Below, in pieces: positions 1-8,959 of a stretch of DNA of 64,000 bases. Under the pieces are notes generated by a model. It saw nothing but the letters and a program-made list of their open reading frames with translations. It searched no databases and had not been told where the DNA came from. The stretch covers positions 620,001-684,000 of the forward strand of contig CALSPF010000001.1 of assembly GCA_943788165.1 (NCBI GenBank), written 5' to 3'. The stretch comes from an uncultured Flavobacteriaceae bacterium. Lineage in GTDB: Bacteria > Bacteroidota > Bacteroidia > Flavobacteriales > Flavobacteriaceae. The translations under genes and the position numbers were made by a program. Every line of letters begins with the position of its first letter. The stretch's first letter is position 1.

Positions 1-2
1 TT

Positions 3-317
3 CCAAGTATAAATGAGGGTATGAATGCGATAAATGAAGTGCGTTATATTCCTCTTGGATTGAGCCTTTTAGTATTCCTCAGTATATTTTTATTTACCAA
101 ACGAAAAATTCAACTTCGACTCATACAGCTTGTGTTTGCCGCCCACAGTATTTTTGCCGTATGCTATGTGTATGGTATTGGTTTTATCAAGATGATCGAA
201 AAAATTCACCTTTCCTCAGGAATATTTTTTGTTTTGGGTCTTCTGTTCTTAGGTTTAGCCCATGGAGCGATCAAAAAAGATGAAGCCTTAATTCGCTCAA
301 TCGACCGTTTGCGCTAA
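3..317 (+). CDS. DUF4293 family membrane protein, 5' truncated
   Basis: The frame is open to the left window edge, so the N-terminus is missing; the first ATG inside the window (21) is probably internal. About 105 residues remain with three hydrophobic segments and a basic patch (FTKRKIQLRL) between the first two. The C-terminus IKKDEALIRSIDRLR matches the ending I remember for DUF4293 proteins of Bacteroidota, which are about 130-150 residues with four membrane helices. The function of the family is unknown. It is convergent with the phosphoesterase gene and their 3' ends overlap by 21 bases. Confidence 0.7.
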   Translation, partial: PSINEGMNAINEVRYIPLGLSLLVFLSIFLFTKRKIQLRLIQLVFAAHSIFAVCYVYGIGFIKMIEKIHLSSGIFFVLGLLFLGLAHGAIKKDEALIRSIDRLR

Positions 318-818
318 TCCCTTACCACGTAAACCGAGTTCGATTACTTCCATGTTTTGAAGCTTTCCTTTCTCGATCTCAAAACGAAGCATGGTTCTTA
401 TTTGATGAAATCCGTGTATGCCTGCTGCGCCGGGATTCAAATGCATCAACTGGCGATTCTTTATATACATCACTTTTAAAATGTGTGAATGACCGCAGAT
501 AAAGACAGTGGGTTGCTGTTTGTCGAGTAGGGCACGAACCCGTGGTGTATATCTCCCTGCAGGACCGCCAATGTGAGTCATTACAATAAGCGCACCTTCG
601 CAAACAAAACTTTTGTTTTCGGGGAAACTTACCCTAGCCTCATTTCCATCGATATTACCATAGACAGCACGCAGGGGTTTTAAGTTAACGAGGGTGTCGG
701 TAACTCCAAGTTGACCAATGTCTCCGGCATGCCAAACTTCATCAGCGCTTTTTGCATAGCTTAAAATACGCTCGTCAATATGACCATGGGTATCTGAGAG
801 AAGAAGTATTTTTTTCAA
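297..818 (-). CDS. YfcE/MJ0936-type metallophosphoesterase
   Basis: A 173-residue calcineurin-like phosphoesterase. It shows the metal-binding motifs of the family in order: LLSDTHGH near the N-terminus, WHAGDIG, GNIDGNE, MTHIGG and CGHSHIL. Family members hydrolyse phosphodiesters with two metal ions; the physiological substrate is not known here. I choose a TTG start at 818 (LKKILLLSDTHG), because the family begins right at this strand; the frame is open a further 25 codons upstream without similarity that I recognise. It is convergent with the DUF4293 gene and divergent from truA. Confidence 0.85.
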   Translation of the reverse strand: MKKILLLSDTHGHIDERILSYAKSADEVWHAGDIGQLGVTDTLVNLKPLRAVYGNIDGNEARVSFPENKSFVCEGALIVMTHIGGPAGRYTPRVRALLDKQQPTVFICGHSHILKVMYIKNRQLMHLNPGAAGIHGFHQIRTMLRFEIEKGKLQNMEVIELGLRGKGLAQTVD

Positions 819-1144
819 TTGTTGTATCTTTATACACCTTAATCTTTGCCATGCAATATACTGCAAATAATCCCTATTGTGCAGATTATACAAGACGGTG
901 GAACTCGTTATTGTTTAGTAATATCTATTGTTTAGACGGTTATTCTAATATTACCTTGATAAATTTAATCTTTTGACTTGTTTGGGGAGGGTTCAGTCTT
1001 TTATGAAAGCGAAGCTATACGGTTGAAATTCACAAAGAGTCATTGGTTGCGGGGTTTTTATCAGGAGTAAAAAAAATTTAGCTCAAAAGGTAAAAAGAAA
1101 TCGAATCTCATATATAATTAGTAGGGCAAGTAGCTAGTTTCTAA

Positions 1145-1152
1145 TATCTTTG
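1145..1152 (+). promoter_or_regulatory. -7 box (TATCTTTG) of truA
   Basis: This matches the Bacteroidota sigma-70 -7 consensus TAnnTTTG. Only four bases separate it from the GTG start of truA, so the transcript would be leaderless or nearly so. Confidence 0.55.
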
Positions 1153-1156
1153 CAGT

Positions 1157-1903
1157 GTGCGATATTTTCTCTCCTTAGCGTATAATGGAACTCCCTTTCA
1201 TGGCTGGCAACGCCAACCCAATGCGAGTAGTGTACAAGAAACCTTGGAGGAGGCTTTGTCTACTTTGTTAGGACAACCTATTGCCATTATGGGAGCGGGC
1301 CGCACCGACACAGGCGTGCATGCCAAACAGATGGTGACGCATTTCGATGTAGATATTGATACTGAAACTGAAAAGAACCTCGTGCATATGCTCAATCGCT
1401 ATTTGAATGAAAATATTGTCATACACTCCTTCCATCCAGTGAAAGAGGAGGCTCATGCGCGCTTTGATGCAACGCATCGCACTTATGAATACCATATCGC
1501 TTTCCAAAAGAATCCTTTTAAGCACAACGCCCACCACATTCTTCACACTCCACCCGATATTGCTCTGATGAATGAGGCAGCAAATTACTTATTGCAGCAA
1601 AGTGATTTTAAAGCCTTTTCCAAAACCCACACGGATGTGAAAACATTTTTATGCGATATATCCTTTGCACATTGGGTATCAACAGAAGATGGCGCTATCT
1701 TTACCATCACCGCCAATCGGTTTTTGCGTAACATGGTTCGTGCTATTGTGGGAACTTTGTTGGACGTGGGAACTAAAAAAATAGCCGTGGACGAAATCAA
1801 TCGTATTATAGAAAGCAGGGATAGAGGGCAAGCAGGATTTTCCGTTCCCGCCTGTGGTTTGTATTTAACTGAAATTAACTACCCATCCGAGGTATACTTA
1901 TAA
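1157..1903 (+). CDS. truA: tRNA pseudouridine synthase A
   Basis: TruA converts uridines 38-40 of tRNA anticodon arms to pseudouridine. The 248-residue protein has the family length. The catalytic aspartate is D51 in GRTDTGVHA; other family signatures are YNGTPFHGWQRQP near the start, the RFDATHRTYEY strand and the FLRNMVRAIVGTLLDVG helix. The start is GTG at 1157, because no ATG lies upstream in frame and the protein begins with the family's first strand (RYFLSLAYNG). The gene is followed without a gap by an ABC exporter gene (stop 1901-1903, ATG 1904), so the two are probably co-transcribed. Confidence 0.96.
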   Translation: MRYFLSLAYNGTPFHGWQRQPNASSVQETLEEALSTLLGQPIAIMGAGRTDTGVHAKQMVTHFDVDIDTETEKNLVHMLNRYLNENIVIHSFHPVKEEAHARFDATHRTYEYHIAFQKNPFKHNAHHILHTPPDIALMNEAANYLLQQSDFKAFSKTHTDVKTFLCDISFAHWVSTEDGAIFTITANRFLRNMVRAIVGTLLDVGTKKIAVDEINRIIESRDRGQAGFSVPACGLYLTEINYPSEVYL

Positions 1904-3670
1904 ATGAATAAAGAAAAATCAAGCTTATTTGATCGTGCTCTTTTTGGCAAAATAATTGCGTTTTCAAAACCTTACAAACGTTATTACTACCTCGTTATGG
2001 CAGCAGCCATATTATTGTCTGCATTTTCTACGCTTACGCCGTATTTGCTCAAAATTGCTGTTGATGACTATATCACACCGCGTTTGTATGAAGGCTTATT
2101 GCTGTTCATCTGTATTATGCTTGGAACACTGCTGTTGGAAGTTTTTTTTCAATATATTTTCGTTTATTATGCCAACTGGCTGGGGCAAATGATCGTTAAA
2201 GATTTGCGTACAACTCTCTTTAAAAAGCTCATTCACTTTAAAATGGCCTATTTTGACACCTCTGCTGTTGGCCGTTTGGTCACCAGGTCTGTAAATGATA
2301 TCGAAACCATTGCCAGTATTTTTAGCCAAGGTCTGTTCATGATCATTGCTGATTTTCTCAAAATGGGATTGGTCATCGTCATCATGTTGTCGATCAATTG
2401 GGAATTGTCTCTCATTGTGTTTTCTGTTCTTCCAATCATTGTCTATGCAACCCGCGTTTTTCAACGCTCTATGAAGAAAGCATTCGAAGATGTTCGCAAG
2501 GAAATTGCCAACCTCAATACCTTTGTGCAAGAACGTATTAGCGGAATGAAAATAGTGCAGTTGTTTGGACGCGAAGCAATAGAACAAAACACTTTTGAAG
2601 CCATCAATGGACGTCATAAAAACGCATGGTTGAAAACGGTTTGGTTCAACTCGATCTTTTTTCCAGTGGCAGAAATCTCTACTTCAGTCACCATCGGTCT
2701 GTTGGTGTGGTATGGAGGTTTTCGTTCTTTGAGTGGGGTAACCATTTCGTTGGGAACCTTATTTTTATTTATTCAACTAGCACAAATGCTCTTTCGTCCA
2801 CTACGTCAATTGGCCGATAAGTTCAACACGCTTCAAATGGGAATGGTAGCAGCAGAGCGTGTTTTCGCCATTTTATCTACAGAAAGCGCCATCGAGAATA
2901 CTGGAAAACACACTCCCAAGTTAGTGAATGGGCAAATTTCGTTAGAGAACTTGCATTTTTCCTATCTATCCAACGAAGAGGTGTTGAAGGGGATATCGTT
3001 AGTAGTAGAGCCTGGAGAAACCGTTGCCATTGTTGGGGCTACTGGTGCAGGAAAATCTACTTTAATCAATTTGATTTCACGTTTTTATGAATTCGATAAA
3101 GGCGACATAAAAATTGATGGTATCTCTATTCGTGACTATGAACTGTCCAATTTACGGCGTCAGGTTGCGCTAGTCATGCAAGATGTTTTTTTGTTTGCGG
3201 ATTCCATCATGAACAATATTACTCTTTTTGATCCCAATATTTCCAGAAAGGATGTCATTGATGCGGCAAAGAAAATAGGCGTGCATTCTTTCATTGAATC
3301 GCTGCCCAACGGTTATGATTATAATGTCCAAGAAAGAGGGGTAATGCTTTCTTCTGGCCAACGTCAGCTGATCGCATTTTTACGAGCTTATCTTTCTTCT
3401 CCTTCCATTTTGGTTTTAGACGAGGCGACATCTTCTGTAGACTCTTTTTCAGAAGAATTGATTCAACAGGCGACAGAACAAATAACCAAAGGGAAAACGT
3501 CAATCATTATTGCACACCGTTTGGCCACCATCAAGAAAGCCAATAGAATTGTGGTCATGGACCAAGGGAAAATTATTGAGGTTGGATCACACAAAGAATT
3601 AATTGAAAAAGAAGGGGGTGCCTACCAGAAATTACATCAACTTCAATTTAATCAAGAGGAGTTCGCCTAG
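1904..3670 (+). CDS. ABC exporter, fused permease/ATPase (MsbA/MdlB-like)
   Basis: A 588-residue half-transporter: six membrane helices in the first about 310 residues, then one nucleotide-binding domain. Walker A GATGAGKST lies at about residue 377, the signature LSSGQRQ at about 482, Walker B ILVLDEATSS at about 503, and the H-loop IAHRL about 30 residues later. The signature is LSSGQ, as in many lipid or multidrug exporters. It would act as a dimer in the inner membrane; the substrate (lipid A core, drug or lipid) cannot be told from sequence. ATG follows the truA stop directly. Its TAG stop overlaps the stop of the convergent cdaA gene. Confidence 0.9.
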   Translation: MNKEKSSLFDRALFGKIIAFSKPYKRYYYLVMAAAILLSAFSTLTPYLLKIAVDDYITPRLYEGLLLFICIMLGTLLLEVFFQYIFVYYANWLGQMIVKDLRTTLFKKLIHFKMAYFDTSAVGRLVTRSVNDIETIASIFSQGLFMIIADFLKMGLVIVIMLSINWELSLIVFSVLPIIVYATRVFQRSMKKAFEDVRKEIANLNTFVQERISGMKIVQLFGREAIEQNTFEAINGRHKNAWLKTVWFNSIFFPVAEISTSVTIGLLVWYGGFRSLSGVTISLGTLFLFIQLAQMLFRPLRQLADKFNTLQMGMVAAERVFAILSTESAIENTGKHTPKLVNGQISLENLHFSYLSNEEVLKGISLVVEPGETVAIVGATGAGKSTLINLISRFYEFDKGDIKIDGISIRDYELSNLRRQVALVMQDVFLFADSIMNNITLFDPNISRKDVIDAAKKIGVHSFIESLPNGYDYNVQERGVMLSSGQRQLIAFLRAYLSSPSILVLDEATSSVDSFSEELIQQATEQITKGKTSIIIAHRLATIKKANRIVVMDQGKIIEVGSHKELIEKEGGAYQKLHQLQFNQEEFA

Positions 3671-4458
3671 AGCGATAAATCCTCAGAGAGGCTTCGTTTT
3701 AATTTTTCACCAGAAGTAAAGGTTTCTAAACGACCATCTTTGATGTAAACGATTTCACCTCTTTGTTCTGAGATAACGACCACCAGAGCATCTGTCTTTT
3801 CAGAGATGCCCGCACCAGCCCGGTGTCGAAGCCCAAAATGATTTGGAATAGTTGTAGATTCAGAAACGGGAAGAACCACGCGTGTTGCTGTAATGGTGTT
3901 TTCTTTTATAATAATGGCCCCATCATGTAGTGGACTGTTTTTATAAAAAATACTTTCTAGTATTTGTGGACTCAATCTAATCGAGGTACTGTCTCCAGTG
4001 CTTTTGACAAAATCTAAGCTATTACTTCGTTCAAGAACAATGATTGCTCCGGTTTTTTCCTTGGCCATGTTTTCACAGGCACTAACAAATAGGGACAAGT
4101 CCAACTGAACGTTTTTTGCATCGTCTTGGTTCAGGAAGTTAAAATAACGAATCAAACTCTTCCTGCTGGTGTAATTGGTTGACCCCAGAAGAAGTAAAAA
4201 CTTTCTAATTTCCTGTTGAAAAACCACAATCAATGCAAAGAATCCAACACTAATAAAGTTCCCCAATACGTTACTCAATACATTCATGTTTAGGGTAACG
4301 GTGAGTTGATACATAAAGTAAATAATCACAATTCCTAAGAATATATTGATGGCAACAGTACCACGAACAAGTTTGTATAAATAGAAAAGGAGTAGTGCGA
4401 CCAAAACGATATCAATGGCATCGACAAAATTGAATTCAAGAAAACTAAAGTTTTTCAC
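3667..4458 (-). CDS. cdaA: Diadenylate cyclase CdaA (c-di-AMP synthase)
   Basis: Makes cyclic di-AMP from two ATP at the inner membrane. The 263-residue protein has three N-terminal membrane helices (to about residue 80) and a DAC/DisA_N domain. The catalytic DGA is visible in LHDGAIIIKENTI and the ATP-binding RHR motif in GLRHRAGAG. The length fits the CdaA (YbbP/DacA) family. It lies 30 bases downstream of folP on the same strand, a neighbourhood I know from other Bacteroidota, so the two are probably co-transcribed. c-di-AMP usually controls potassium and cell-wall homeostasis; its receptors are not in this window. Confidence 0.95.
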   Translation of the reverse strand: MKNFSFLEFNFVDAIDIVLVALLLFYLYKLVRGTVAINIFLGIVIIYFMYQLTVTLNMNVLSNVLGNFISVGFFALIVVFQQEIRKFLLLLGSTNYTSRKSLIRYFNFLNQDDAKNVQLDLSLFVSACENMAKEKTGAIIVLERSNSLDFVKSTGDSTSIRLSPQILESIFYKNSPLHDGAIIIKENTITATRVVLPVSESTTIPNHFGLRHRAGAGISEKTDALVVVISEQRGEIVYIKDGRLETFTSGEKLKRSLSEDLSL

Positions 4459-4488
4459 AGGGTTCCTTTTTTGTAAAATTAGAAAAAA

Positions 4489-5310
4489 CTATTGGAGTTG
4501 CTTCAATAGAGTCACACATTCTTTGGCTTCCTTAACATCATGTACGCGTAATAGTTGTGCTTTTTTAAGCAAGGCTACAGTGTGAAGCACGGTACTCCCG
4601 TTAAGGGCATCTGCGGCACTATTCGCCAAGGTTTTATAGATCATCGATTTTCTAGACACACCAGCCAAAACGGGACAATTGAATTGTTGAAAGCGATCAA
4701 ATTGTTTGAGTAGACTAAAGTTATGAGCTGTTGTTTTACCAAAACCAAATCCTGGATCAAGAATCACATCCTGTATTCCTGCGGCTTGACAGTCGCTAAT
4801 TTTTGATGAAAAAAAATGCATCATTTCAGTAAACAAGTCACTGTAAGTAGGGTTGTCCTGCATGGTTTTGGGTTTCCCTTGCATGTGCATGGCAATGTAT
4901 GGAACATGAAATTGCCCAACTACCTTGAGCATTACTTCGTCAAGATTGCCGGCTGAAATGTCGTTGATCATTGCTGCGCCTCGATCAAGACATTCTTTAG
5001 CAACTTTTGAACGAAAGGTGTCTATGGAAAAGAGGGCATTAGGGAAGGTTTTTTTTAGTGTTTCTAAAACAGGGATGAGACGTTTGAGTTCTTCTTTTTC
5101 GCTAACTTCTTTTGCGCCAGGACGCGAACTATATGCCCCTAGGTCAATAAAATCGGCTCCCTCTTCCAAGAGTTTCTCACATTGTTTTTGTGCTTTTGTA
5201 GTTTCTTGAAAGTTTCCTCCATCATAAAACGAATCTGGTGTTAGGTTTAAAATCCCTAAAATTTTAGGGGAAGCTAAATCAATTAGACTTCCGTTGCAGT
5301 TTATGGTCAT
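4489..5310 (-). CDS. folP: Dihydropteroate synthase
   Basis: Condenses 6-hydroxymethyl-dihydropterin diphosphate with p-aminobenzoate in folate synthesis; it is the sulfonamide target. The 273-residue TIM barrel carries the family signatures ILGILNLTPDSFYDGG, DLGAYSSRPGA, ISIDTFRSKVA-type strand 3 (FSIDTFRS), MINDISAG, MHMQGKP, LDPGFGFGKT and GVSRKSMIY. The start MTINCNG at 5310 is the only reasonable ATG. It leads the folP-cdaA pair and is divergent from the DUF1599 gene, with an 87-base shared upstream region. Confidence 0.96.
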   Translation of the reverse strand: MTINCNGSLIDLASPKILGILNLTPDSFYDGGNFQETTKAQKQCEKLLEEGADFIDLGAYSSRPGAKEVSEKEELKRLIPVLETLKKTFPNALFSIDTFRSKVAKECLDRGAAMINDISAGNLDEVMLKVVGQFHVPYIAMHMQGKPKTMQDNPTYSDLFTEMMHFFSSKISDCQAAGIQDVILDPGFGFGKTTAHNFSLLKQFDRFQQFNCPVLAGVSRKSMIYKTLANSAADALNGSTVLHTVALLKKAQLLRVHDVKEAKECVTLLKQLQ

Positions 5311-5397
5311 ACGCGTTAACTTCTATGAATAACTTTTGTCATTCGAATTTGATGGACTTAAATAATTCCCCGAAATTTACGCAAATTTACAGCCAAG

Positions 5398-5934
5398 ATG
5401 ATTCCAACTGAAACCCATTATCAACAAATTACTGATGCCTGTCGGACTTTATTTATTAAAAAGATGAAGGATTACGGGGTGGCATGGCGAATTTTGCGGT
5501 TACCCTCTTTAACCGATCAAATCTTTATTAAAGCGCAACGCATCCGAAGTATCCAGCAGTTGGAGGAACAAAAAGTGGCCGAAGGACAACAGAGTGAGTT
5601 TATTGGGATTGTTAATTACTGTATCATGGCCTTGATTCAGCTAGAAAAAGGAGTGTCAGAACAACCCGATCTGGACGATCAGGAAACAATTGCCTTGTAT
5701 GACAAGCACCGTAAAATATCCCAAGATTTAATGTTGGCCAAGAACCATGACTATGGCGAGGCTTGGCGTGATATGCGGGTCAGCTCTTTAACTGATTTAA
5801 TCCTGCAAAAACTTTTACGCGTAAAGCAAATCGAGGATAATCAAGGCAAAACATTGGTAAGTGAAGGCATTGATGCCAATTACCAAGACATGATCAATTA
5901 TGCTGTTTTTGCTCTAATTCACTTGGATCAATAG
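5398..5934 (+). CDS. DUF1599 protein with internal duplication
   Basis: A soluble 178-residue protein of the DUF1599 family, which is widespread in Bacteroidota. I know no proven function. It consists of two related halves: KMKDYGVAWRILRLPSLTDQ with INYCIMALIQLE in the first, and KNHDYGEAWRDMRVSSLTDL with INYAVFALIHLD in the second. The shared DYGxAWR / SLTD / INYxxxALIxLD residues are likely structural or metal/nucleotide-binding positions. It is followed two bases later by the permease gene and then tpiA, so all are probably in one operon with tpiA-prmA-clpS. Confidence 0.85.
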   Translation: MIPTETHYQQITDACRTLFIKKMKDYGVAWRILRLPSLTDQIFIKAQRIRSIQQLEEQKVAEGQQSEFIGIVNYCIMALIQLEKGVSEQPDLDDQETIALYDKHRKISQDLMLAKNHDYGEAWRDMRVSSLTDLILQKLLRVKQIEDNQGKTLVSEGIDANYQDMINYAVFALIHLDQ

Positions 5935-5936
5935 AA

Positions 5937-7010
5937 ATGATTCGACTCTTCCTAGAAAAAATATTGAGTGGCCTTTTGACCCTAGTTGGGGTAGCTACTT
6001 TGATCTTTTTCTTGTTCAATGTCATGGGCGATCCTACTCAAATGATGGTCGATCAAAACGCTACCCAAAGTCAAGTAAAAAAAATTCAACAGAAATATGG
6101 GTTTGACTTGCCTGGCTACCAACAGTTTTTGTACTATTTAAACGATCTCTCTCCGGTGTCGATCCACAGTTCAGAAAAAAAAGATTTTTCTGGATATAGT
6201 CAAGACAAATACGGCGGATTTTCTGTGCAACTAGGCACAACAGTCCTTGCTTTAAAATGGCCTTATTTGCGCAGTTCTTATCAGCGTCAAGGCAAAAGAG
6301 TGACTACAATCATTCGTGAAACACTCCCCAATACTTTTCTGTTAGCGGTCACATCCATCGGACTTGCCATAGTGTTAGGGATGATTTTGGGGGTGATTGC
6401 CGGCTATTACAAAGGTTCTGCTACCGATAAACTTCTGGTTTTATTGAGTACTTTTGGCATGAGTGTTCCTTCTTTCTTTAGTGCTATTTTATTTTCATGG
6501 ATTTTTGGCCATGTATTGGCCGACTATACTGGTCTAAATATGACTGGGAGCCTCAATGAAATCGATGATTTTGGTGAAGTACAGCAACTACAGCTACAGA
6601 ATTTAATTTTGCCTGCCGTGGTATTGGGAATTCGCCCAATCGCTGTGATTGTGCAATTGGTACGTTCAGGAATTATAGATGTGATGACACAAGAGTACAT
6701 TAAAACTGCTTTTGCTAAAGGTTTGAGTCCCTTTCAAGCTGTTTACCGTCATGCCATCAAGAACACCATGAATCCAGTCATAACAGTCATTTCTGGTTGG
6801 TTCGCTTCCATGTTGGCAGGGGCTGTTTTTGTAGAGTATATTTTTGGTTGGCGTGGACTTGGAAAAGAAATCGTCACTGCCTTAACCACGCTCGATATTC
6901 CTGTGGTTATGGGAGCAGTACTGGTCATAGCTAGTTTATTTACACTAATCAACATCTTAGTTGATTTTTTATATATGTATATTGATCCTAAAGCAAACCC
7001 TTTTAATTAA
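5937..7010 (+). CDS. Orphan OppB/DppB-type ABC transporter permease
   Basis: A 357-residue membrane protein of the peptide/nickel permease class. It has one N-terminal helix with the family motif VMGDPTQMM, a periplasmic insert of about 50 residues longer than usual (about 65-115), then five helices. The ATPase-contact (EAA-like) loop reads YIKTAFAKGLSPFQAVYRHA, and the C-terminus contains YIFGWRGLGKEIVTAL. Such permeases normally work with an OppC partner, two ATPases and a binding protein, and none is present nearby. It sits between DUF1599 and tpiA. Confidence 0.85.
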   Translation: MIRLFLEKILSGLLTLVGVATLIFFLFNVMGDPTQMMVDQNATQSQVKKIQQKYGFDLPGYQQFLYYLNDLSPVSIHSSEKKDFSGYSQDKYGGFSVQLGTTVLALKWPYLRSSYQRQGKRVTTIIRETLPNTFLLAVTSIGLAIVLGMILGVIAGYYKGSATDKLLVLLSTFGMSVPSFFSAILFSWIFGHVLADYTGLNMTGSLNEIDDFGEVQQLQLQNLILPAVVLGIRPIAVIVQLVRSGIIDVMTQEYIKTAFAKGLSPFQAVYRHAIKNTMNPVITVISGWFASMLAGAVFVEYIFGWRGLGKEIVTALTTLDIPVVMGAVLVIASLFTLINILVDFLYMYIDPKANPFN

Positions 7011-7015
7011 ACAAA

Positions 7016-7765
7016 ATGAGAAAAAAAATCGTTGCCGGTAACTGGAAACTAAACAACAATCAACAAGAGACAACTGCCTTTATTTCTGCCCTAAAGGCGA
7101 AGGGGAGTTTTAATGGTGTTGAGGTTAAAATAGCCCCAACCTCTATTCATTTAGCGCAGGCTGTGACTGAACTTAGTGATTCAGCTATTGAGGTTATTGG
7201 GCAAAACATGCATCAAGCGAACAACGGAGCATATACGGGTGAGATTTCAGCAGGAATGCTGCAAAGTGTGGGGGTCAATTCTGTGATTCTTGGTCACTCA
7301 GAGCGACGTGCTTATTTCAATGAAACTGACGAAGCTCTGGCTGAAAAGGTGAAGACGGCAGTAGCCCACGATATGGAAGTTGTTTTTTGTTTTGGTGAAG
7401 AATTAGAAGATCGCAAAACCGGTAATCATTTTGCGGTGGTTGAAGGCCAATTGCGCAAAGCACTATTTGATCTTAATCCGTCCGATTGGAAATACATTGT
7501 GTTGGCCTACGAACCTGTGTGGGCAATTGGAACTGGTGAAACAGCTTCCCCTGAACAAGCACAATTGATGCATGCTTTCATACGAAATTTAGTTACAGAA
7601 GGTTTTGGTGCAGCCATTGCTGAAAATGTTGCTATCTTGTATGGCGGAAGTGTTAAGCCTGCCAATGCGCAAGAAATCTTTTCTAAGCCTGATGTAGACG
7701 GCGGATTGATTGGTGGTGCAGCGCTTAATGCCGATGATTTTTTTGCAATCGTTCAATCAATATAA
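7016..7765 (+). CDS. tpiA: Triose-phosphate isomerase
   Basis: Interconverts dihydroxyacetone phosphate and glyceraldehyde-3-phosphate in glycolysis and gluconeogenesis. The 249-residue barrel shows all active-site parts: AGNWKLN with the catalytic lysine K11, the electrophilic histidine in ILGHSERR, the catalytic glutamate in AYEPVWAIGTG, and the phosphate loop YGGSVKPANA. The start is five bases after the permease stop; the stop TAA is directly followed by the prmA ATG. Confidence 0.97.
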   Translation: MRKKIVAGNWKLNNNQQETTAFISALKAKGSFNGVEVKIAPTSIHLAQAVTELSDSAIEVIGQNMHQANNGAYTGEISAGMLQSVGVNSVILGHSERRAYFNETDEALAEKVKTAVAHDMEVVFCFGEELEDRKTGNHFAVVEGQLRKALFDLNPSDWKYIVLAYEPVWAIGTGETASPEQAQLMHAFIRNLVTEGFGAAIAENVAILYGGSVKPANAQEIFSKPDVDGGLIGGAALNADDFFAIVQSI

Positions 7766-8602
7766 ATGGCAACAACCTATATTCAACTGAAGTTAACCAT
7801 TTCTCCACTAGAGAGCGGACAAGAAATTGCTCTTGCTTTTTTGGGTGAAATGGGCTTTGAAAGTTTTGTGGAAACAACCGAAGGACTTGAAGCCTATATT
7901 CAAGAAGAAAGTTGGACTCCCAATTTATTGGATCAATTGTATCCATTGGTTGAAAATGGCTTGGATATAGGTTGGAGTTTAACAGCTATTCCTCCAGAAA
8001 ATTGGAATGCGGTTTGGGAATCTGATTTTCAACCCATTTTGATAGAGGATATATGTGCCGTTAGAGCACATTTTCATGCACCCATTGATGTTCCGTTTGA
8101 ATTGGTCATTACGCCCAAAATGAGCTTTGGGACGGGTCATCATCAAACTACCCATATGATGTTGAACACCCTATTGAACAACCCCCCCAAAGATGAAGTT
8201 GTTTTAGACATGGGCTGCGGTACGGGGGTGTTGGCTATTTTAGCTGAGAAGCTTGGCGCAGTATCCATCGATGCAATAGATGTTGAGTCCTGGTGTTTTG
8301 AAAATACAGTTGAAAATGCAGCTATGAATGACTGCAAAAAAGTTAATGCCATTGAAGGTGATCGAAAACTGATTCCTGAAAAAGAGTACGGTACGATCAT
8401 AGCCAATATCAATTTGAATGTATTGTTGTTGGATATACCCTTGTATGCAGAGCGTTTAAGCTCAAACGGAAAACTATTCTTGAGTGGTTTTTATACCCAT
8501 GACATCCCCGCTATTGAATCTAAAGCCAACCAAAATGGATTGCAAATGGTAGACTACCAACAAAAAGATAACTGGGTGGCAGCCCATTTTCATAAAAAAT
8601 AA
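7766..8602 (+). CDS. prmA: Ribosomal protein L11 methyltransferase
   Basis: Trimethylates ribosomal protein L11 using S-adenosylmethionine. The 278-residue protein has an N-terminal substrate-recognition domain and a class I methyltransferase domain with motif I VLDMGCGTGVLAILAEKLG at about residue 148, preceded by the typical MSFGTGHHQTTHMML stretch. The motif IANINLNVLLLD corresponds to the NPP-like active-site region of the family. The start abuts the tpiA stop, and the last base is shared with the clpS start (TAATG), pointing to translational coupling. Confidence 0.93.
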   Translation: MATTYIQLKLTISPLESGQEIALAFLGEMGFESFVETTEGLEAYIQEESWTPNLLDQLYPLVENGLDIGWSLTAIPPENWNAVWESDFQPILIEDICAVRAHFHAPIDVPFELVITPKMSFGTGHHQTTHMMLNTLLNNPPKDEVVLDMGCGTGVLAILAEKLGAVSIDAIDVESWCFENTVENAAMNDCKKVNAIEGDRKLIPEKEYGTIIANINLNVLLLDIPLYAERLSSNGKLFLSGFYTHDIPAIESKANQNGLQMVDYQQKDNWVAAHFHKK

Positions 8603-8883
8603 TGGCTGATTTTCCCTCTACACAAGAACAAGAACAAGAAGAAACGGCTGTCTTGACAGCAAGTGAACATCATATCATCTTGCACAATGACGATGTCAAT
8701 ACCTTTGATCACGTGATCAGTTGTTTGGTCCGTATATGTGATCAGACGGCCGAACAGGCCGAACAGTGTGCCTATATTGTTCATTACAATGGAAAATGTG
8801 AGGTTAAAACAGGATCATTGGAGGACTTGAAACCACGTTGTCTTCGTTTATTAGATGAAGGTTTATCGGCAGAATTGGTTTAA
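8602..8883 (+). CDS. clpS: ClpS adaptor for Clp protease
   Basis: ClpS binds the N-terminal domain of ClpA/ClpC and delivers N-degron substrates. The 93-residue protein has the short acidic, glutamine-rich N-terminal extension of the family, followed by HHIILHNDDVNTFDHVI (the hydrophobic-pocket region; N and D of NDD bind the substrate amino group) and QAEQCAYIVHYNGKCEVKTG. It overlaps the prmA stop by one base, a common arrangement in this phylum. Confidence 0.93.
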   Translation: MADFPSTQEQEQEETAVLTASEHHIILHNDDVNTFDHVISCLVRICDQTAEQAEQCAYIVHYNGKCEVKTGSLEDLKPRCLRLLDEGLSAELV

Positions 8884-8893
8884 ATTATTGGTA

Positions 8894-8901
8894 TAGATTT
8901 G
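8894..8901 (+). promoter_or_regulatory. Probable -7 box (TAGATTTG) of the glutathione peroxidase gene
   Basis: Matches TAnnTTTG just after clpS, leaving an untranslated leader of about 50 bases before the ATG at 8960. Confidence 0.35.
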
Positions 8902-8959
8902 CCTAACTCTAGGGCATGATGTACTTTGCATTGCTGTTCTTTTTTAACAGTTATATCGC

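Noticed and set aside
379..603. Minus-strand 74-codon frame inside the phosphoesterase gene
   Set aside because: A shadow of the real frame; the phosphoesterase motifs are in the other frame.
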